A stretch of DNA of 64,000 nt from Hyphomicrobiales bacterium (GTDB lineage: Bacteria; Pseudomonadota; Alphaproteobacteria; Rhizobiales; Ancalomicrobiaceae): the NCBI GenBank assembly GCA_021286855.1, contig JAJTBO010000012.1:1-64000 (forward strand), written 5' to 3'. Numbering within the stretch: the first letter of the stretch is position 1; the number at the start of each line of letters is the position of its first letter. This document shows, piece after piece, positions 45,304-55,382 of this stretch. Under the pieces are notes generated by a model that was given only the letters and a program-made list of their open reading frames with translations, was not told where the DNA came from and did not search any database. The translations under genes were made by a program, and so were the position numbers.

Positions 45304-46794
45304 TCACTCGTGCCGATCGGGCAGATGATCGTCGCGGATGAGATCCGAGAAGCGGGTGTACTCGCCGGCGAAGTGCAGCTCGACCGAACCGGTCGGCCCG
45401 TGACGCTGCTTGCCGACGATCACTTCGGCGATGCCCTTCATCCGGTTCATCTTCTCTTCCCACTTGAACCAGGCGTCGGTGCCCTTCTCCTGCGGCTCCT
45501 GGTTCTTGAGGTAGTACTCTTCGCGATAGACGAACATGACGACGTCGGCGTCCTGCTCGATCGAGCCGGATTCGCGCAGATCCGAGAGCTGCGGCCGCTT
45601 GTCGTCGCGGTTCTCGACCTGACGGGAGAGCTGGGACAGCGCCACGATCGGCGCGTTCAGCTCCTTGGCCAGCGCCTTCAGCCCCGTCGTGATCTCGGTG
45701 ATCTCCTGGACGCGGTTGTCGCCCTTCTTGGACGAGCCGGTGAGGAGTTGGAGATAGTCGACGATCAGCACGTCGAGCCCCTTCTGCCGCTTCAGGCGGC
45801 GGGCGCGGGCGGCGAGTTGGGCGATCGAGATGCCGCCGGTCTGGTCGACGTAGAGCGGGATCGACTGCATCATCTGGCTGGCGCCGACCAGCTTCTCGAA
45901 GTCCTGATCGGTGATGTCGCCGCGCCGGATCCGGTTCGACGGGATCTCGGTCTGCTCGGAGATGATGCGGGTGGCGAGCTGTTCGGAGCTCATTTCGAGC
46001 GAGAAGAAGCCGACGATGCCGCCGTCGACCGTCTCCAACGTCCCGTCGGCGCGCTCCTCGGCGCGATAGGCGGCGGCGATGTTGAAGGCGATGTTGGTGG
46101 CGAGCGACGTCTTGCCCATCGCCGGACGGCCGGCGAGGATGACGAGGTCCGAGCGCTGCAATCCGCCGAGCCGCTGGTCGAGCGAGGTGATGCCGGTCGA
46201 GATGCCGGAGAGCTTGCCCTGCCGCTGGAACGCCGCCGCCGCCATCTCGATCGAGCCCTTGAGCGCGTCGGAGAAGGTGACGAAGCCGCCGTCGTAACGC
46301 CCCTGTTCGGCCAATTCGAACAGCCGCCGCTCGGCGTCCTCGATCTGGGCGCGCGGCGGCATGTCGACCGGCGCGTCGAAGGCGATGTTGACCATGTCCT
46401 CGCCGATCCGGATCAGGTTCCGCCGTACGGCGAGCTCCTGGACGACGCGGCCGTAGTCCTCGGCGTTGATGATCGTCGTGGCGTCGGAGGCGAGGCGGAG
46501 CAGATATTGGGTCGGCGAGAGATCGGCGATCTCGATCTCGGCCGGGAAGAAGGTCTTCAGCGTGATCGGCGAGGCGGTCTTGCCGGCGCGGATCATCAGG
46601 CCGATGCGCTCGTAGATCTGCTTGTGCGGCTCCAGAAAGAAATGCCCGGGCTCCAGGAAGTCGGAGACGCGATAATAGGTCTCGTTGTTGACCAGGATCG
46701 CGCCGAGCAACTGCCGTTCGGCCTCGACGTTGTGCGGAGCGGTGCGGGCGAGCGCGGGGAGGGTCTCCTCGACGCGGCGGATCGGAGCTTTCAT
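45304..46794 (-). CDS. dnaB: replicative DNA helicase
   Basis: The hexameric helicase of the replication fork, with 496 residues. The N-terminal domain (NVEAERQLLGAILVNNETYY) binds primase; the RecA-like domain has Walker A DLVILAGRPAMGKTSLATNI and Walker B VLIVDYLQLLTG, then ALSQLSRQVENRDDKRPQLS with the sensor arginine. There is no intein. ATG 46794 is used; the frame extends 116 codons further into the leader without family similarity. In related genomes dnaB follows rplI; here a chemoreceptor gene lies between them. Confidence 0.97.
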   Translation of the reverse strand: MKAPIRRVEETLPALARTAPHNVEAERQLLGAILVNNETYYRVSDFLEPGHFFLEPHKQIYERIGLMIRAGKTASPITLKTFFPAEIEIADLSPTQYLLRLASDATTIINAEDYGRVVQELAVRRNLIRIGEDMVNIAFDAPVDMPPRAQIEDAERRLFELAEQGRYDGGFVTFSDALKGSIEMAAAAFQRQGKLSGISTGITSLDQRLGGLQRSDLVILAGRPAMGKTSLATNIAFNIAAAYRAEERADGTLETVDGGIVGFFSLEMSSEQLATRIISEQTEIPSNRIRRGDITDQDFEKLVGASQMMQSIPLYVDQTGGISIAQLAARARRLKRQKGLDVLIVDYLQLLTGSSKKGDNRVQEITEITTGLKALAKELNAPIVALSQLSRQVENRDDKRPQLSDLRESGSIEQDADVVMFVYREEYYLKNQEPQEKGTDAWFKWEEKMNRMKGIAEVIVGKQRHGPTGSVELHFAGEYTRFSDLIRDDHLPDRHE

Positions 46795-47270
46795 CGGGCG
46801 CGACTTCCTTCGTTGACGATGTCTTAACGACCCGCCCCCGACCGCGAAAGCGTCCCCCGGTTCATACCCGTCTGTCCACAGGAATGAGTCTTCGAGCGGA
46901 GATCTCCGACTTGACCGCGCCGCCGGTTCGACATCGGCCGCGCCGTGAGCCGCGAATGGCGCCTCGGGCGTCCGGTGGCTGCGCCTCTTCCACCTCGTTC
47001 CATCGTCGTTGACCCTGAGTTGGATGCCGTGGGCGCATCGCGCCATCTCTGTATTACGCAGCGTAAGAAGATTAGAGCGACATCGTAATTGTCCATATAT
47101 TTTCATCGGCGGGCGGATCAGCGCGCAGTTGCGCTGTCGCAATTTGCGACGATTGTCGACGTCGGCGTGAAAGCAACAATTACTGTGCGAATTTACGGCG
47201 GATAAACCAAATGCGGCTAATGGCTTGTGGAGCCGAACGAACCGCAGGGTCGGTATCCAGGGAGCCGTGC
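46795..47270. other. long intergenic region between dnaB and the FIST receptor
   Basis: No gene is visible on either strand. The right half is AT-richer and contains a perfect 13-bp palindrome TTACGCAGCGTAA at 47054-47066, which could be an operator, and a short hairpin around 47125-47150 (GCAGTTGCGC and GCGCTGTCGCAA). It presumably holds divergent promoters for dnaB and the receptor gene. Confidence 0.5.
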
Positions 47271-49292
47271 ATGTTCTTCCGTCATCGAGACATCGCCGCC
47301 ACAGCCGCGCTCGAAGAAGCGCCGTCGAACGCTCAGACGGCGGTCGAACCCGCCGCTCCGCCGCCGGCGCAGCCGGTTCGCGTCCTGGAGACCGACGATC
47401 GGTTCGTCGGCGTCGATGCGTCCACCTTCCTGTTCGACGGGGCGGCCGCCGAATTGGCGGTCGCCTATGTCTCGCCGCATCTCGACTTCGCCGCCATCGC
47501 CCGGCGTCTCTCCGGCCTCGCCGGTCGCACCAAGCTCATCGCCGTTTCGACCGCCGGTGAACTGTGCACGGTGGGTTCGGGGCCGCTCTACCGGCCGACC
47601 GGCGATCGTTGGTCGACCATCACCCTTCAGGTCTTTCCGCCCGATCTCGTCGACGCCGTATCCGTTCATGCCGTCCCGTTGCACAACGACGATATTCGCC
47701 GCGGCACACCGAACCGCACGCGCGAGGAGCGCGTTTCACGCATCGTCTCGTCGCTCGGCGCGGTTCGGCCGACGATGAACGTCGATCACCGCGACGTCTT
47801 CGCTCTCACCTTCGTCGACGGTCTGTCGGCGAGCGAGAACTATTTCATGGAAGCCGTCTATCGCGCCGGCCGTTTCCCCTGCCTGTTCATCGGCGGGTCG
47901 GCCGGCGGCAAGTTCGATTTTCGCGACACCTGGATCTGGGACGGCGGGCGCGTCCTACGCGACCATGCCCTGGTGACCTTCGTCCACGTCGCGAAGGGAC
48001 GCGCCTACGGCGTCTTCAAGTCGCAGAACTTCCGGCGGACGGGAACGTCCTTCATCGTCGCCGACGCCGACCCCGACCGCCGCACCGTCGCCGGCGTGAT
48101 CGACCGAGCCACTGGCGACGTCGTGCCCTTCGGGCCGGCGATCGCCGCGGCGCGCGGCTGCCGGCCCGACGGCGTCGGCGCCTCGCTCGCCGGCCACACC
48201 TTCGGCATCGAGATCGACGGCGAACTGTTCGTCCGCTCGGTCTCCGGCATCGACGTCGAGAAGGGTACGGTTTCCTACTTCTGCGACGTCAACTCCGGCG
48301 ACGAACTGTTTCTGCTCGAAGCGACCGACTTCGCCGATCAGACCCGACGGGATCTCGCCGCCTTCCTCGGAAACAAGGGGAGGCCGCTCGGCGCGATCTT
48401 GTCCGATTGCATCCTGCGTCGGTTGAACAACGATCGTCGGCTCGGCGAAAGCACCGCCCTGTGGTCGATGCCGGCCGCCGGATTTTCGACCTTCGGCGAG
48501 CTGTTCGGCATCAACGTCAACGAGACCCTCAGCGCGATCGTCTTCTTCGAGACCGGTGACGTATCGAGAACCGACGAATTTCTCGACATGTTTCCGGTTC
48601 ACTACGCGCGGTTCCAGAACTATTTCACCCGTTGTGCGCTGGAACGGGCGCAAATGCTCAATCGCTTTCGGTCTTCGCTGATCGATCGTCTCGCTTCACA
48701 CCTCGACTTCGTTCACCGGATCGAGGAGACGCTCGCCGACACCCGCACCATGAGGACCGCCATGGACGACGTCCGCAAGGCGATCTTCGGCGGAGTCGGC
48801 GCTGCGACCTCCAGCGAAGAGGAGGCGGAGCGCCTGTCGACGGAGTTCCAGAGCCTGGCCCGTTCGATGACCGGTCTGCGCGACGTTCTCTCGATCATCG
48901 ACGGCATCACCGGGCAGACCAACCTGCTCGCGCTCAACGCCACCATCGAAGCGGCGCGCGCCGGCGTCGCAGGCCGCGGCTTCGCCGTCGTCGCCTCCGA
49001 GGTCAAGAAGCTCGCCAACGACACCAAGTCGACCTTGTCGCGGACCCAAGAGGCGATCGGCGGCATGGAGTCGTCGCTCGGTCTGCTCGGCGCGATCATC
49101 GGCGAAACCCGTGACCGCTTCCGCGACGAGGAGACGCGCTATCGCGACACCATCGACCAGATCGAACGGCTGTTCGACCAGTCCGGCGTCATGGACCGTA
49201 CGCTCTCCGGGTTGTCCGATCTCGTCGACGACCAACGCACCGCCGTCGCCCACATCGGCGCCGATCTCTCGCGGTTGAAGCAGTTGGAGTGA
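47271..49292 (+). CDS. soluble FIST-domain chemoreceptor (FIST-MCP fusion)
   Basis: A 673-residue cytosolic protein without membrane helices. Residues about 45-240 form a FIST N domain ([48 protein letters not shown]) and about 250-400 a FIST C domain ([40 protein letters not shown]). FIST domains are thought to sense small molecules, perhaps amino acids. The last 150 residues are an MCP signalling hairpin with the tip [20 protein letters not shown] and [16 protein letters not shown]. It would feed CheW/CheA. ATG 47271 has AGGGAG upstream; the in-frame ATG at 47211 does not. It has its own promoter region. Confidence 0.9.
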   Translation: MFFRHRDIAATAALEEAPSNAQTAVEPAAPPPAQPVRVLETDDRFVGVDASTFLFDGAAAELAVAYVSPHLDFAAIARRLSGLAGRTKLIAVSTAGELCTVGSGPLYRPTGDRWSTITLQVFPPDLVDAVSVHAVPLHNDDIRRGTPNRTREERVSRIVSSLGAVRPTMNVDHRDVFALTFVDGLSASENYFMEAVYRAGRFPCLFIGGSAGGKFDFRDTWIWDGGRVLRDHALVTFVHVAKGRAYGVFKSQNFRRTGTSFIVADADPDRRTVAGVIDRATGDVVPFGPAIAAARGCRPDGVGASLAGHTFGIEIDGELFVRSVSGIDVEKGTVSYFCDVNSGDELFLLEATDFADQTRRDLAAFLGNKGRPLGAILSDCILRRLNNDRRLGESTALWSMPAAGFSTFGELFGINVNETLSAIVFFETGDVSRTDEFLDMFPVHYARFQNYFTRCALERAQMLNRFRSSLIDRLASHLDFVHRIEETLADTRTMRTAMDDVRKAIFGGVGAATSSEEEAERLSTEFQSLARSMTGLRDVLSIIDGITGQTNLLALNATIEAARAGVAGRGFAVVASEVKKLANDTKSTLSRTQEAIGGMESSLGLLGAIIGETRDRFRDEETRYRDTIDQIERLFDQSGVMDRTLSGLSDLVDDQRTAVAHIGADLSRLKQLE

Positions 49293-49325
49293 CCACGCGT
49301 CGCGGGTCGGGTCGAAGACGAAGAA

Positions 49326-49347
49326 AGCCGGGCGTCGCCGCCCGGCT
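49326..49347. terminator. bidirectional terminator between receptor gene and rplI
   Basis: A 9-bp perfect stem AGCCGGGCG / CGCCCGGCT with a 4-base loop lies between the convergent FIST receptor and rplI genes. Pyrimidine-rich sequence follows on the plus strand and CTTTCTTC on the minus strand. Confidence 0.7.
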
Positions 49348-49383
49348 CTCTCCATTTCGTCGCGTTGACCTCGCCGTCGAGGA

Positions 49384-49944
49384 TCAATCCTCGCCGTGGA
49401 AGCCGTCTTCGTCGGTGATCGGGCCGACTTCGCGCTCGAACAGGTTGTCGTCCTCGCGCACCAGAACCTCTTCGCCGCGCGCCTGACGCTCGGCCTCGTC
49501 GGCGGAACGGGCGATGTTGACGGTCACCGTCGCCTCGACTTCCGGATGCAGCTGGATCGCCACCGGATGCAGGCCGATCGTCTTGATCGGGGCCTTCAGC
49601 TCGACCTGGTTGCGCTCGATCGTGAAGCCGCCGGCGGCGATCAGATCGGCCACGTCGCGGGCCGACACCGAACCGTAGAGATGGCCCATCTCGCCGGCCG
49701 AACGCACAGCGATGAAGGACTGGCCGTCGAGCTTCTCGAAGACCGCCTGGGCTTCCGCCTTGCGCTCCAGGTTGCGGGCCTCGAGCTGCACCTTCTGGGT
49801 CTCGAAATACTCGCGGTTGGCCTTGTTGGCGCGCAGCGCCTTGCCGCGCGGCAGCAGGAAGTTGCGGGCGTAGCCGTCCTTGACCTTGACGACGTCGCCC
49901 ATCTGGCCGAGGCGGCCGATGCGTTCGAGCAGAATGACGTCCAT
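49384..49944 (-). CDS. rplI: 50S ribosomal protein L9
   Basis: Ribosomal protein L9, 186 residues. The N-terminal domain [20 protein letters not shown] with [17 protein letters not shown] is the rRNA-binding signature; a long helix and the C-terminal domain follow. The C-terminus is extended by about 35 acidic residues relative to the E. coli protein ([15 protein letters not shown]), as in other alphaproteobacteria. It is the last gene of the rpsF-rpsR-DUF2232-rplI operon. Confidence 0.97.
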   Translation of the reverse strand: MDVILLERIGRLGQMGDVVKVKDGYARNFLLPRGKALRANKANREYFETQKVQLEARNLERKAEAQAVFEKLDGQSFIAVRSAGEMGHLYGSVSARDVADLIAAGGFTIERNQVELKAPIKTIGLHPVAIQLHPEVEATVTVNIARSADEAERQARGEEVLVREDDNLFEREVGPITDEDGFHGED

Positions 49945-49982
49945 GGGAGTTCTCCGTTGCGTTTGGTTCGTGTCTGAAGGTT

Positions 49983-50939
49983 TCAATCGACCCCGCCGGC
50001 GTCGGAAGACGACTTCCGCCTGAGGCCGAGGTAGGTTTCGGCGAGCCCGGCGAGCGCCATCACCAGCGCCGCGACGGGGAAGAGCAGCACCAGCCCATAG
50101 GCGGTGGCGCGCAGGATCCAGCGCATGTCGGTCGGCCGGGTCAGCACGGTCAAGACCGCCATCCCGACCAGGAACAAGGGCGCGAAGGCCGCCCCCGCCG
50201 CGATCGAGGCGAGCAGCCCCGGCGAGCCCGGCAGGAACGCGCCCGCGAAGCCGGCGGCGAAGACGAGGCCCGTCCAGGGCGAGAGCTCGATCGCCGCGAG
50301 ATCCTCGGCCGGCCGTTCGAACCGGCCGAACCGCCGCGCGATTCGCGCCGCGAGCACGAGGTCGAGCGCCAGGACCAGGGTCCAGAAGGCCGGGAAGAAC
50401 GCCGGCATCAGCCGCACGGACGCGCGCACGAAGGGCTCCAGCGCCATCGCGTCCGGCAGATCCTGCGCCGGCGTGCCGCCGGAGGCGAGCGTCTGATGGA
50501 AGGCGGCGACCACCTGACGGGTGGTGGTGACGAGGTCGAAGCCGATCGCGATCGCGCCGGCCGCCGTGCCGATCGCCATCATCACCGCCGCGACCAGCGC
50601 AATTCGGCCGATCGGGAACCAGGCCGGCCCCTCCGCCGTCGCGATCCGCCGCGTCACGAGGCCGGTCAGCGCCACCGCCGGCAGCCCGTCCGCGCCGAGA
50701 AAGACCAGCGCCGCCGGCGTGCCGAGTTCGAACAGCAGCACGAAGGCGCCGACGAAGCCGCCGACGATCGCCGCGACCGGCCCCCAGCCGAGCCCGGCGA
50801 CCAACAACGGCAGCGGCGAGATCGCGAAGAGCGGCAGCGTGAGGAGGCTTCCCCCGATCAACGAGGCGAACAGCAGCGCCGAGCCGAGGCCCGCGGCGAC
50901 GCCGATCATCGTGGAGGTGAGGGGGGAGGTGTTCGTCAT
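49983..50939 (-). CDS. DUF2232 membrane protein
   Basis: A 318-residue polytopic membrane protein with about eight hydrophobic segments, starting [20 protein letters not shown]. It belongs to the DUF2232 group that sits between rpsR and rplI in alphaproteobacteria. YybS-like proteins of this group resemble ECF transporter S components, but the substrate here is unknown. It lies 38 bp upstream of rplI and 176 bp after rpsR. Confidence 0.85.
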   Translation of the reverse strand: MTNTSPLTSTMIGVAAGLGSALLFASLIGGSLLTLPLFAISPLPLLVAGLGWGPVAAIVGGFVGAFVLLFELGTPAALVFLGADGLPAVALTGLVTRRIATAEGPAWFPIGRIALVAAVMMAIGTAAGAIAIGFDLVTTTRQVVAAFHQTLASGGTPAQDLPDAMALEPFVRASVRLMPAFFPAFWTLVLALDLVLAARIARRFGRFERPAEDLAAIELSPWTGLVFAAGFAGAFLPGSPGLLASIAAGAAFAPLFLVGMAVLTVLTRPTDMRWILRATAYGLVLLFPVAALVMALAGLAETYLGLRRKSSSDAGGVD

Positions 50940-51115
50940 GTCGCCCAGCTGTCCCGTCTCTCGCGCGAGAGAGGTTAGAGGCGTTCCCGCCCCAGCCCGT
51001 GTCGTTCGGTGGCGCGTCCCGGCCCGCCACGTCGGCCGCTCCCCGAGGGGAGGAGAGGGGAGCGGCGGACCGCTCCCCGGATGTCGTCACGCGAGGCTCG
51101 AAGCCCGCGTCGCGA

Positions 51116-51364
51116 TCACTTGATCACGAACGGCAGCAGACCGACGAAGCGGGCGCGCTTGATCGCCCGGGCGAGCTCGCGCTGCTTCTTGGCCGACACC
51201 GCGGTGATGCGGGAGGGGACGATCTTGCCGCGCTCGGAGACGAAGCGCTGCAGGAGCTTGACGTCCTTGTAGTCGATCTTCGGAGCGTTGGCGCCGGAGA
51301 ACGGGCAGGTCTTGCGACGACGGAAGAACGGCCGGCGGGCCTGCTGGGAAGTCTCGGCCATCAC
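51116..51364 (-). CDS. rpsR: 30S ribosomal protein S18
   Basis: Ribosomal protein S18, 82 residues. The core is [20 protein letters not shown], preceded by an alphaproteobacteria-like N-terminus ([20 protein letters not shown]) that retains one of the zinc-type cysteines. It binds S6 and helix 23 of 16S rRNA. Its start overlaps the rpsF stop (ATGA), so the two partners are translated together. Confidence 0.97.
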   Translation of the reverse strand: MMAETSQQARRPFFRRRKTCPFSGANAPKIDYKDVKLLQRFVSERGKIVPSRITAVSAKKQRELARAIKRARFVGLLPFVIK

Positions 51365-51819
51365 GCGTTCTCCTCTTCGCCGAACTCTTCGTCACGACGC
51401 GGGGCGCGGTCGCGACGCGGACCACGATCGCCACGATCGCTGCGGTCGCCACGATCTCCGCGCTCGCCACGACGGTCGTCGCGACGCTCGTCACGGTCGC
51501 GCTTCTGCAGCATGACCGACGGGCCTTCCTCGAGCTCGTCGACGCGGATCGTCAGGGCGCGCAGCACGTCTTCCGAGAGGCGCTGCTGGCGCTCGATCTC
51601 GGCGATGGCGGCGGCCGGCGCGTCGATGTTGAGCAGCGCGTAATGCGCCTTGCGGTTCTTCTTGATGCGATAGGCGAGCGACTTCAGGCCCCAATTCTCG
51701 ATCTTGGTGACCTGACCGCCGAGACCCTCGACGATCGTCTTGTACTGGGCGATCAGCCCGTCGACGGCCTGCGTCGACACGTCCTGGCGGGCCAGGAACA
51801 CGTGCTCGTAGAGCGGCAT
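51361..51819 (-). CDS. rpsF: 30S ribosomal protein S6
   Basis: Ribosomal protein S6, 152 residues. It begins [20 protein letters not shown] and contains [20 protein letters not shown]. The C-terminal tail is long and low-complexity, with Arg/Asp/Gly repeats ([20 protein letters not shown]), typical of alphaproteobacterial S6. It heads the operon with rpsR. The leader (51820-52126) may carry an autoregulatory S6:S18 site but I could not confirm one. Confidence 0.96.
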   Translation of the reverse strand: MPLYEHVFLARQDVSTQAVDGLIAQYKTIVEGLGGQVTKIENWGLKSLAYRIKKNRKAHYALLNIDAPAAAIAEIERQQRLSEDVLRALTIRVDELEEGPSVMLQKRDRDERRDDRRGERGDRGDRSDRGDRGPRRDRAPRRDEEFGEEENA

Positions 51820-52126
51820 GGAATGTCCTTCCTCGTTGTTCGACGATCCCTCGAGGGAACCGTCTTCCGTGGACGTCGGCGCCGAGCCTCTCGGGGAGCC
51901 TCACGAGGAAGACCCCGAAAACCTGCATGACGTGTCGGAGAGCGGAGACACGGGACGACGGGTCGGGAAGACCCTGTCGTGCGGATTTCTCGGGCCGATG
52001 CCCGGAAACGCGCACGACCGTCCGTTCAGCCCCCAGCCGAACGTCCGACGGAATGGTGGGGTTCTACGGATTTTCGCGGGAATTGCAAGGGGCCGTTCGC
52101 CGCTTCGCGATCGGCCCTTCCCCCTC
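51820..52126. other. leader/promoter region of the S6 operon
   Basis: There is no gene here. On the minus strand it is the leader of rpsF, with short G/C-rich hairpins (for example GGCTCCCCGAGAGG near 51885-51905). In related bacteria an S6:S18-binding RNA element regulates this operon; the sequence CCGACGTCCACGG has some of its flavour but I cannot match the motif with confidence. Confidence 0.45.
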
Positions 52127-53371
52127 TCACCCCCGGCCCGCATGGATGTCGTGCGTCGCCACGCCGACTTCCGGGCTCGGCGGGGTGAACCAGTCGCGCT
52201 TCTTCAGGGTCGCCGTCATGTCCATGAAGCCGGCGGCGCGGTGTTCGGCGGCCGAGCGCGCCGAGAATTCGTAGTCCTTGTTGTCGCTCTCCCACGCCTT
52301 CATCCGATAGATGACGTGCAGGATGTCGACGACGCCGGGCTGGTGCAGATCGCAGATCGTCGCCTCGTCGTCCGCGGTGCGCAGCTCCTTCGGGATCCGG
52401 GCGAGCGCGTCGAGGAGCCGCCGCCTCAGGCCGAAGGTCTGGCGGAAACGGGTGGTGCCGGCGCGGGTCCGGCTCGAGTACATGATGTCCTTGTGCCGGG
52501 CCATCACCTCGCTCATGTCCTGCGGCAACGGCCCCTGCGCCGGGAACAGGTCGACCTGGAAGACCAGCGAGGAGAGATCTTCCTCCTGGTCGAGCAGATG
52601 CTCGAGCGGCGTGTTCGAGACGATGCCGCCGTCCCACCAGTGGCGTCCGTCGATGTCGACCGCCGGCAGCGCCGGCGGCAGCGCGCCCGAGGCCATGATG
52701 TGGCGCACGTCGATGCGGGTCGGCGTCTTCGGATGCTTGCTGTCGAACCATTCGAAGTTGCCGGTCTCCACCTCGACCGCTCCGACCGACACCCGCATCG
52801 GCCCGTCGTTGAGGAGATCGAAGTCGACCAACGCCTCCAGCGTCCGCTTCAGCGCCGAGGTGTCGTAGTAGCTCGTCGCGGCGGAGGTGCCGCGCGGCGC
52901 GAACCACGGACTGGCGAAGCGCGGACGGAAGAACCCCGGCTGGCCGAACATCATCGCCGACAGGCCGGAGAGTTGGTTCTGCATCGCCCGACCGGCGGCG
53001 AAGACGCCGAACGGATCGAAGGCGGTGAAGGCCCCGGTCGGATCGAGCGCCGGCAGCACGCCGAACGCCTCGCCGGCCGCCGTCGGCCCGAGGATCGAGG
53101 CGCGGGTGATCTCGTTCCAGAAGCTCTCCAGTTGCGCGATGCGCTTCTCCGGCGGGTTGCCGGCGATGATCGCCGCGTTGATCGCGCCGATCGACACGCC
53201 GGAGATCCAGTCGGGCTCGATGCCGACCCCGGTCAGCGCGTCCCACACCCCGACGTGATAGGCCCCGAGCGCGCCGCCGCCCTGGAGCAGCAGGGCCACC
53301 CGGTCGTAGGGGGCGAGGAGGTCGGAGAAGCCGGCGTCGTGGTGCGCGGCCGCGGTTCGGGTGTGACGCAT
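52127..53371 (-). CDS. patatin-like phospholipase (DUF3734 type)
   Basis: A 414-residue patatin-family lipid acyl hydrolase. The oxyanion motif is LLLQGGGALGAYHVGVW; the catalytic serine is in ISGVSIGAINAAIIAGN (GxSxG) and the aspartate in HWWDGGIVSNTPLEHLL. The C-terminal half after about residue 290 is the DUF3734 region seen in many proteobacterial members. There is no signal peptide, so it acts inside the cell, for example on membrane phospholipids or polyhydroxyalkanoate granules. It stands alone with its own leader. Confidence 0.92.
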   Translation of the reverse strand: MRHTRTAAAHHDAGFSDLLAPYDRVALLLQGGGALGAYHVGVWDALTGVGIEPDWISGVSIGAINAAIIAGNPPEKRIAQLESFWNEITRASILGPTAAGEAFGVLPALDPTGAFTAFDPFGVFAAGRAMQNQLSGLSAMMFGQPGFFRPRFASPWFAPRGTSAATSYYDTSALKRTLEALVDFDLLNDGPMRVSVGAVEVETGNFEWFDSKHPKTPTRIDVRHIMASGALPPALPAVDIDGRHWWDGGIVSNTPLEHLLDQEEDLSSLVFQVDLFPAQGPLPQDMSEVMARHKDIMYSSRTRAGTTRFRQTFGLRRRLLDALARIPKELRTADDEATICDLHQPGVVDILHVIYRMKAWESDNKDYEFSARSAAEHRAAGFMDMTATLKKRDWFTPPSPEVGVATHDIHAGRG

Positions 53372-53489
53372 GGTGAAGCCTCGTGGGGAGGATTGCGACG
53401 AACGTTCCTCTCAGAAGGCCACGAATTGTGCAGTGCAGCAAGGCCGAGAGCGAATGGCCGCCGCCCGTTTTCGCGCCGTCGACGACGGC

Positions 53490-54164
53490 TCACGCGGCGG
53501 TTCGTCCCATCACATAGGCGATGCCGGCCCAGTGGCAGCCCGCCGCCGCCGTCACGAATCCGTGCCAGATGGCGTTCTGGAACTTCAGGCTGTGCCACTT
53601 GTAGAAGATCACGCCGATCGAATAGAGCGCCCCGCCGATCGCCACCAGGATCATCGTGGTGGTCGGCAGCGAGGCGACGAGCGGCCCCAGCGCGACGACG
53701 GCGACCCAGCCGAGCAGCAGGTAGAGAGCGATCGACAGTCGGTCCCAGCGCCCCGGAAAGACCAGCTTGACCAGACTGCCCCCGAGCGCGCCGGTCCACA
53801 CCGCCGCGATCAGCGTCCACGCCCAGAACCGATCCTCGAGCCGGGTCAGCAGCGCCGTGTAGGTGCCGGCGATCATCAGATAGATCGACATGTGGTCGAA
53901 GCGCCTGAGCAGCCACTTCAGCGGCGAGGGCGGCGTCATGTTGTAGGCGAGCGAGAAGCCGAACATCAGAAAGAAGCTCGCAGCATAGATCGCCAGCGCG
54001 ATGCCGTCGCTCGCCACCCCCAGCGCCACGACGCGGCCGAACAGCACCGGAAAGGCGACGACGCCCGCGACGATCGCGATCGCATGCACGATCCCGTCGG
54101 CGACCAGTTCGCCCTGGCTGTAGGGACGCTTGGCCAGACGCGGGTGGTTCTGCGGCAGCGACAT
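53490..54164 (-). CDS. hemolysin III-family membrane protein
   Basis: A 224-residue protein with seven hydrophobic segments, of the YqfA/hemolysin III (PAQR-like) family. The conserved metal-site pattern is in LVADGIVHAIAIVAGVVAFP, RFDHMSIYLMIAGTYT, HSLKFQNAIWHGFV and GCHWAGIAYV, with histidines in helices 1 and 7. Members affect membrane-lipid balance; hemolytic activity is not generally established. It is located 118 bp downstream of patatin on the same strand. Confidence 0.9.
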   Translation of the reverse strand: MSLPQNHPRLAKRPYSQGELVADGIVHAIAIVAGVVAFPVLFGRVVALGVASDGIALAIYAASFFLMFGFSLAYNMTPPSPLKWLLRRFDHMSIYLMIAGTYTALLTRLEDRFWAWTLIAAVWTGALGGSLVKLVFPGRWDRLSIALYLLLGWVAVVALGPLVASLPTTTMILVAIGGALYSIGVIFYKWHSLKFQNAIWHGFVTAAAGCHWAGIAYVMGRTAA

Positions 54165-54405
54165 GCGGGGTCCTCGGCGAAGACGGTTCGGAAGCGCGAG
54201 GATGATACATGAACGTTTTCGTCAGGAGAATGACCAATACGACGATGACGCAGCCTTCCGCGCTCGCGACGAGCGCTCCGCTCTTCGGCGAAGCGAGGAG
54301 CCGGCTCTCTTGACTCTCGGCCGCACAAGCGTTCTCTCCCCGCAGGCGCGCCCGCGCCGGGCCGTTCGACGGCCCCCGAGAAAAGACGTTCCCGAGAGAC
54401 GAACC

Positions 54406-55347
54406 ATGACCATCGCTTTCACCTTCCCCGGACAGGGCTCCCAGGCCGTCGGCATGGGCAAGGCCCTCGCCGACGCCTATCCGACCGCCGCCGAGGTCTT
54501 CGCCGAAGTCGACGACGCGCTCGGCCAGAAGCTGACGCAGCTGATGTGGGAAGGTCCGGAAGCCGAACTGACCCTGACCGAGAACGCCCAGCCGGCCCTG
54601 ATGGCCGTCTCCCTCGCCGCGATGCGCGTGCTCGAGGAGAAGGGGATTTCGGTCGCTCGCGACGCCGCCTTCGTCGCCGGTCACTCGCTCGGCGAATATT
54701 CGGCGCTCGCCGCCGCCGGTTCGCTGTCGATCGCCGACACCGCGCGTCTCCTCAAGATTCGCGGCCGCGCCATGCAGGCCGCCGTGCCGGTCGGCCAGGG
54801 CGCCATGGCCGCGCTGCTCGGCCTCTCCTTCGCCGACGCCGCCGCCGTCGCGGCCGAAGCCGCGCAGGGCGAGGTCTGCCAGGCCGCCAACGACAACGCC
54901 GACGGCCAGGTCGTCGTCTCCGGCGCCAAGGCGGCGATCGAACGCGCCGTCGATCTCGCCAAGAGCCGCGGCGCCAAGCGGGCGATGATGCTCAACGTCT
55001 CCGCCCCCTTCCATTGCGCGCTGATGCGGCCCGCCGCCGACGCCATGGCCGAGGCGCTCGCCGCGGTCGAGATCCGCCGTCCGGTCGTCCCGCTCGTCGC
55101 CAACGTTCTCGCCGCCTCGATCTCCGATCCCGCCGAGATCCGTCGCCGCCTCGTCGAGCAGGTCACCGGCACCGTGCGCTGGCGCGAGTCGGTGCAGTAT
55201 CTCGCCGCCCACGGCGTCGGCCGCCTCTACGAGATCGGCTCGGGCAAGGTCCTGACCGGTCTCGTCAAGCGCATCGTCGACGGGGTCGAGGGCGTCGCCG
55301 TCGGCACGCCCGACGACGTCGAGAAGATGGTGGTGGCGCTCGTCTGA
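54406..55347 (+). CDS. fabD: malonyl-CoA:ACP transacylase
   Basis: Loads malonyl groups onto ACP, the entry to fatty acid elongation. It has 313 residues. The catalytic serine is in FVAGHSLGEYSALAAAG, after IAFTFPGQGSQAVGMG, and the histidine is in VSAPFHCALMRPAAD. It is the first gene of the fab cluster. ATG 54406 begins the family sequence; the frame extends upstream without similarity. Confidence 0.97.
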   Translation: MTIAFTFPGQGSQAVGMGKALADAYPTAAEVFAEVDDALGQKLTQLMWEGPEAELTLTENAQPALMAVSLAAMRVLEEKGISVARDAAFVAGHSLGEYSALAAAGSLSIADTARLLKIRGRAMQAAVPVGQGAMAALLGLSFADAAAVAAEAAQGEVCQAANDNADGQVVVSGAKAAIERAVDLAKSRGAKRAMMLNVSAPFHCALMRPAADAMAEALAAVEIRRPVVPLVANVLAASISDPAEIRRRLVEQVTGTVRWRESVQYLAAHGVGRLYEIGSGKVLTGLVKRIVDGVEGVAVGTPDDVEKMVVALV

Positions 55348-55382
55348 GCCCGCCGAACCGAGTATCCGAGGAGGAACGCTCC

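Noticed and set aside
51820-52126. S6:S18 autoregulatory RNA element
   Set aside because: Expected in the rpsF leader from related bacteria, but the bulge motif could not be matched with confidence.
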